DNA from: Phallusia mammillata
Taxonomy: Eukaryota; Chordata; Ascidiacea; Phlebobranchia; Ascidiidae
Assembly: GCA_003260075.1 (NCBI GenBank)
Contig: QLIY01000785.1
Span: 1 to 64,000, forward strand
Direction: 5' to 3'
DNA length: 64,000 nt
The notes beneath the pieces were generated by a model, which worked only from the letters and a program-made list of their open reading frames with translations, searched no databases and was not told the DNA's origin. Shown here piece by piece: positions 62,601 to 64,000 of the stretch. A program made the translations under genes and the position numbers. The stretch's first letter is position 1. Each line of letters opens with the position of its first letter.

Positions 62601-63645
62601 GCGGTCCTTAAGCCTAAATGTGTATTTCATAAAAACGAAAGTTGATTGCAGGATTTTAGCTAGTTATGCAAAATTGCGCATAACAATCATCCAAAGACAG
62701 CATATGACATCACAAACAGGACAAAAACATTACGATTGTGCGCGAACAATTGCATTTTTGATAGTTGTCATTCAATAAAGGCCATTGTTTAGCAATGGAG
62801 ACAGTCGATTCTCAATTCTACTTTGATTTAAACTTATTTAGTGGCACAAACTGACGCCAAAAAAGATTATAGAATTACTTCAACCGCTTCGCGGTCCCCA
62901 AAAAATTGCCCCACGGACCCCTAAAGGACCGCGGACCCCAGTTTGGGAACCGCTGTTCTAAACAGACCTGAAAGTTGGTTTTACCAAGCTGATGTAGTCA
63001 GGCCTGAATCAAGCCCTTTTCATATCTTAACCCTAAACCCGAAAACTAAAATCCCAGTCCATCAACTCTCTACCAGAGAACTTGAATGTATAGCACCCAC
63101 ATTGTGTTGCAAATGTTCATACAACCTCATTTAAGGTGAAAATAAATTCATAACTGGGATCAGCCCTGCAGCGCCTATGCAGCGGGTTTACTATTAAGCC
63201 TGCGTAGCTCAGTTGGCAGAGCGCGAATCCCGGTCGTGGGTTTGAATACCACCGCAGGCTAGATTTTTCTTGCTTACGCCTTCCCATATGGGAATGCTTT
63301 ATGATCGGCTGATTTGGTATGGCGCCTTCAATGGGCTTTGCGTGATTTACAATCCCCATTTTTACTGTGGCATTCAAATGTGTCCACTGTATATAAGTTG
63401 TGTGGTTTGTTTCGACTGAAACGTGCTATGAATAAACTGGTTAACACTCTTACGTTTATTTAGGACTTCATGAAGAAAGAAGGCCGGTTTAAACTGGATG
63501 ATACCGGTTTCAAGTTTGTGGAGAAGGTGATTGCGGAGATTGAGCACCGTGGTGTAGAACATGAGGGAATATATCGCTTGGTGGGAGTCATGTCGAAAGT
63601 TGATCTACTTTTACAACAAGCACTGGACAAGGATTTGTGCGACAG
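44698..63645 (+). CDS. OPHN1: Oligophrenin-1/GRAF-type BAR-PH-RhoGAP protein (3' part outside the window)
   Basis: Membrane-binding Rho GTPase-activating protein acting in actin control, endocytosis and neuronal synapses. Ten exons seen: 44698-44820, 46875-47001, 47920-48022, 48340-48469, 49325-49456, 50072-50143, 50811-50986, 54078-54282, 54886-54996, 63464-63645; 453 aa so far, phases all consistent. BAR domain ~1-230 ([51 protein letters not shown]); PH ~265-385 ([42 protein letters not shown]); RhoGAP starts ~400 with arginine finger Arg431 in [14 protein letters not shown] and the DFIG-x-x-LTDDE-like segment resemble OPHN1 most, but this may be the single ancestor-type gene of OPHN1/ARHGAP10/26/42. 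The last donor (63646 GTACAA) shows it continues. The intron after 54996 probably has a GC donor and is 8.5 kb long. Confidence 0.9.
46065..46668. mobile_element. hAT MITE with internal duplication, TSD CCTTAGYA
   Basis: Ends CAGTGTGGTCCAACTTTAT and (inverted) CAGCGTGGTCCAACTGCAG. Flanks CCTTAGTA and CCTTAGCA differ at one base. Inside, about 155 bp (46297-46453) is repeated at 46467-46620, the copies separated by ten G (46454-46463). Lies in RhoGAP intron 1. Confidence 0.85.
47078..47255. mobile_element. Short inverted-repeat element, CAGTAAACCTCGGTTAA family
   Basis: Left end GCAGTAAACCTCGGTTAA, right end CAGAGGTTTACT. Related copies at ~57970-58140 and 58930-59106. Termini resemble Tigger/pogo-type elements, but I could not confirm TA target duplications, so the superfamily stays open. 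Lies in RhoGAP intron 2. Confidence 0.6.
49513..49585. repeat. Hairpin with 13-bp perfect arms
   Basis: AGAATACATTATG (49513-49525) and CATAATGTATTCT (49573-49585) are exact reverse complements; the 47-nt loop contains CTGATGATGACAACAGTGAT and GAAACGTC. Lies in RhoGAP intron 5. Confidence 0.75.
50361..50470 (+). repeat. Dispersed repeat, 'CCGAAACGTTTGAA' family (worn copy)
   Basis: ATGTGGTCACTCATATCACTGA ... AATAAAGCATGTCC ... CTATTTGGGTC ... CGTCATTAAAT matches 23181-23292 with substitutions. Lies in RhoGAP intron 6. Confidence 0.65.
51017..51107 (+). repeat. Dispersed repeat shared with 61169-61270
   Basis: GAAGGGGAAACATATTGTTTTT ... TTTGTTCCACGCTTTTGGTCAAGAAAG matches GAAGGGGACACATATTGTTT ... 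TTGTTCCCACGTTTTGGTCA at 61169-61270. Nature unknown. Confidence 0.65.
51804..51915. repeat. Two-copy repeat split by 10 G
   Basis: TGAAAATAGATTTTTTGGTC ... TATTTCCTGT occurs at 51804-51851 and again at ~51871-51918. Ten G (51852-51861) and a few bases separate the copies. Lies in RhoGAP intron 7. Confidence 0.85.
52186..53755. repeat. Complex duplication with two G-run junctions
   Basis: Unit A (52186-52910, ~725 bp) is followed by 11 G (52911-52921), then A1 (52925-53039), which repeats only the first ~115 bp of A, then 10 G (53040-53049), then A2 (53050-53755), which repeats A from about 52211 to its end and runs on into unique sequence. Copies are nearly identical (few substitutions, one 2-base indel at ~53411). 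Lies in RhoGAP intron 7. Confidence 0.9.
54618..54725 (+). repeat. Dispersed repeat, 'CCGAAACGTTTGAA' family
   Basis: CTGATGTGGCCTTCATATCACTGATGATG ... TTGCCGAAACGTTGGAAATA ... GCATGTCG ... TATTTGGGCCA. A partial copy lies just before at ~54486-54550. RhoGAP intron 8. Confidence 0.7.
55881..56372. mobile_element. hAT MITE with TSD CTTTTATT
   Basis: Ends CAGGGGTCACCAAACTTTTT and (inverted) CAGGGGTCACCAAACTACGG. Perfect 8-bp duplication CTTTTATT at 55873-55880 and 56373-56380. RhoGAP intron 9. Confidence 0.9.
57970..58140. mobile_element. CAGTAAACCTCGGTTAA-family element
   Basis: CAGTAAACCTCCGTTAATCTGG ... AGATCCGGATTAACCGATGTCG ... collinear with 58930-59106. RhoGAP intron 9. Confidence 0.65.
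58164..58458. mobile_element. hAT MITE with TSD TGTTAAGG
   Basis: Ends CAGTGTTTTTCAACC and (inverted) CAGTGATTTTCAACC. Perfect 8-bp duplication TGTTAAGG at 58156-58163 and 58459-58466. RhoGAP intron 9. Confidence 0.9.
58930..59106. mobile_element. CAGTAAACCTCGGTTAA-family element
   Basis: Left end CAGTAAACCTCGGTTAATCTGG, right end (inverted) CAGTAAACCTTGGTAAACCGG. Best-preserved copy of the family. RhoGAP intron 9. Confidence 0.7.
59667..59834. mobile_element. Short hAT-like element
   Basis: Ends CAGTGGTTCCCAACCC and (inverted) CAGTAGTATCCAACCC. No target-site duplication recognised. RhoGAP intron 9. Confidence 0.55.
60268..60642 (+). mobile_element. Non-autonomous element, CAGAGTTGCAAG family, TSD GTGTGTGG
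   Basis: Ends CAGAGTTGCAAGTCGGCC and (inverted) CAGAGTTGCAAGCGGGCC. Perfect 8-bp duplication GTGTGTGG at 60260-60267 and 60643-60650, so it behaves as an hAT element. Subterminal GGGTTCGGGC repeats. Full-length homologue of the nested element at 9435-9820. Confidence 0.9.
60851..61089. mobile_element. hAT MITE, 239 bp
   Basis: Ends CAGTGGTTCTCAACCTTTC and (inverted) CAGTGGTTCTCAACCG. Flanks ACTTAAAA and ACTTAGAT match at 6 of 8. RhoGAP intron 9. Confidence 0.8.
61169..61270 (+). repeat. Dispersed repeat shared with 51017-51107
   Basis: GAAGGGGACACATATTGTTT ... (T/C-rich expansion) ... TTGTTCCCACGTTTTGGTCA. RhoGAP intron 9. Confidence 0.65.
62536..62955 (+). mobile_element. hAT MITE with TSD TTCTAAAC
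   Basis: Same family and orientation as 26328-26753 (ends CAGTGGTTCCCAAACTTTTT / CAGCGGTTCCCAAACTGGGG). Perfect 8-bp duplication TTCTAAAC on both sides. RhoGAP intron 9. Confidence 0.92.
63198..63345 (+). mobile_element. tRNA-derived SINE, family A
   Basis: The 62-nt head has a perfect 7-bp acceptor-type stem (GCCTGCG / CGCAGGC), box A (GTAGCTCAGTTGGCAGAGCG) and box B (GGGTTTGAATACC) but lacks room for a normal anticodon arm. The body GCTAGATTTTT...TACGCCTTCCCATATG follows as at 17064-17100. Ends ~120 nt before the RhoGAP exon at 63464. Confidence 0.75.
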
Positions 63646-63810
63646 GTACAACTGAATTTCTAGCAAAACTAATGTAGCGTTTTTGAACCCTTCTGACTAT
63701 ATAATGTTTGATATCAGTACTTGAACTGGTGATGTTGAAAATCGTAAACTAATTTCTCAAACATTTTTTTCGATTGGTGTATATGTGGCCTTTTGAGCCG
63801 TATATTAGAC

Positions 63811-64000
63811 CAGTGGTCGGCAATCGCTGGGTGCCGGTCCGCGAGGAGTTCGTTACCGGGCCGTATACTTTTTCAGGTTTAATCCTTTAAAATATTTTGC
63901 CCATGTATCCCGGGGATAATAAACTAATTTAGTCGTTTTCATTGCTAAATATTTGTAGTTTTTTAAATGCCGGTCCGCGATAAAATTTTAGTTTCAAAAA
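63811..64000. mobile_element. hAT element, left end, cut by the window
   Basis: CAGTGGTCGGCAATCGCTGG with GCCGGTCCGCG repeated at both ends of the visible part. Right end lies outside the window. Confidence 0.6.

Noticed and set aside
63198-63259. Functional tRNA gene
   Set aside because: No proper anticodon arm, and a shared body downstream shows it is a SINE head.

Overview
The window is animal nuclear DNA: about 65% A+T, genes split by 0.1-8.5 kb introns, animal-type proteins, and many small transposon relics. The best guess for the organism is an ascidian tunicate. Reasons: compact AT-rich gene layout; acceptor-like sites at the start of a downstream gene, as expected for spliced-leader trans-splicing; and an exact copy (25330-25345) of the 16-nt spliced leader I remember for Ciona. 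The species is not provable from the window.

Layout. 1-2720: repeats, namely a 41-nt C tract, a ~1 kb inverted-repeat element, and a mag-type Ty3/Gypsy LTR with primer-binding site and broken gag. 2803-5888 (+): SFT2-domain Golgi transport protein with two alternative first exons. 7812-13204 (-): nine-exon PDX1 (PLP synthase, PdxS/SNZ). 15067-17559 (+): five-exon PDX2 (glutaminase, PdxT/SNO). PDX1 and PDX2 stand head to head and both are intact, so together they encode the complete deoxyxylulose-independent vitamin B6 synthase, rare in animals. 18604-29546 (-): ten-exon somatostatin/allatostatin-C-like GPCR of 505 aa with a long Tyr/Asp-rich second extracellular loop and a GC-AG intron. 29547-39596: mostly non-coding, with hAT and SINE insertions and two unassigned hydrophobic ORFs. 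39708-42137 (+): intronless MCM6 with an E2F-type site 100 nt upstream. 42672-43893 (+): TXNDC15, close behind MCM6 and possibly in one transcription unit with it. 44698-63645 and beyond (+): oligophrenin/GRAF-type BAR-PH-RhoGAP gene, cut off by the window end.

Repeats are dominated by short non-autonomous hAT elements, many with perfect 8-bp target-site duplications, two tRNA-derived SINE families, and a striking set of local duplications whose copies are separated by runs of 10-11 G. The G-run duplications may be an assembly effect or real. CDS coordinates were built by joining exons by eye, checking reading phase and GT/GC-AG borders and comparing with remembered family sequences. No search was run.
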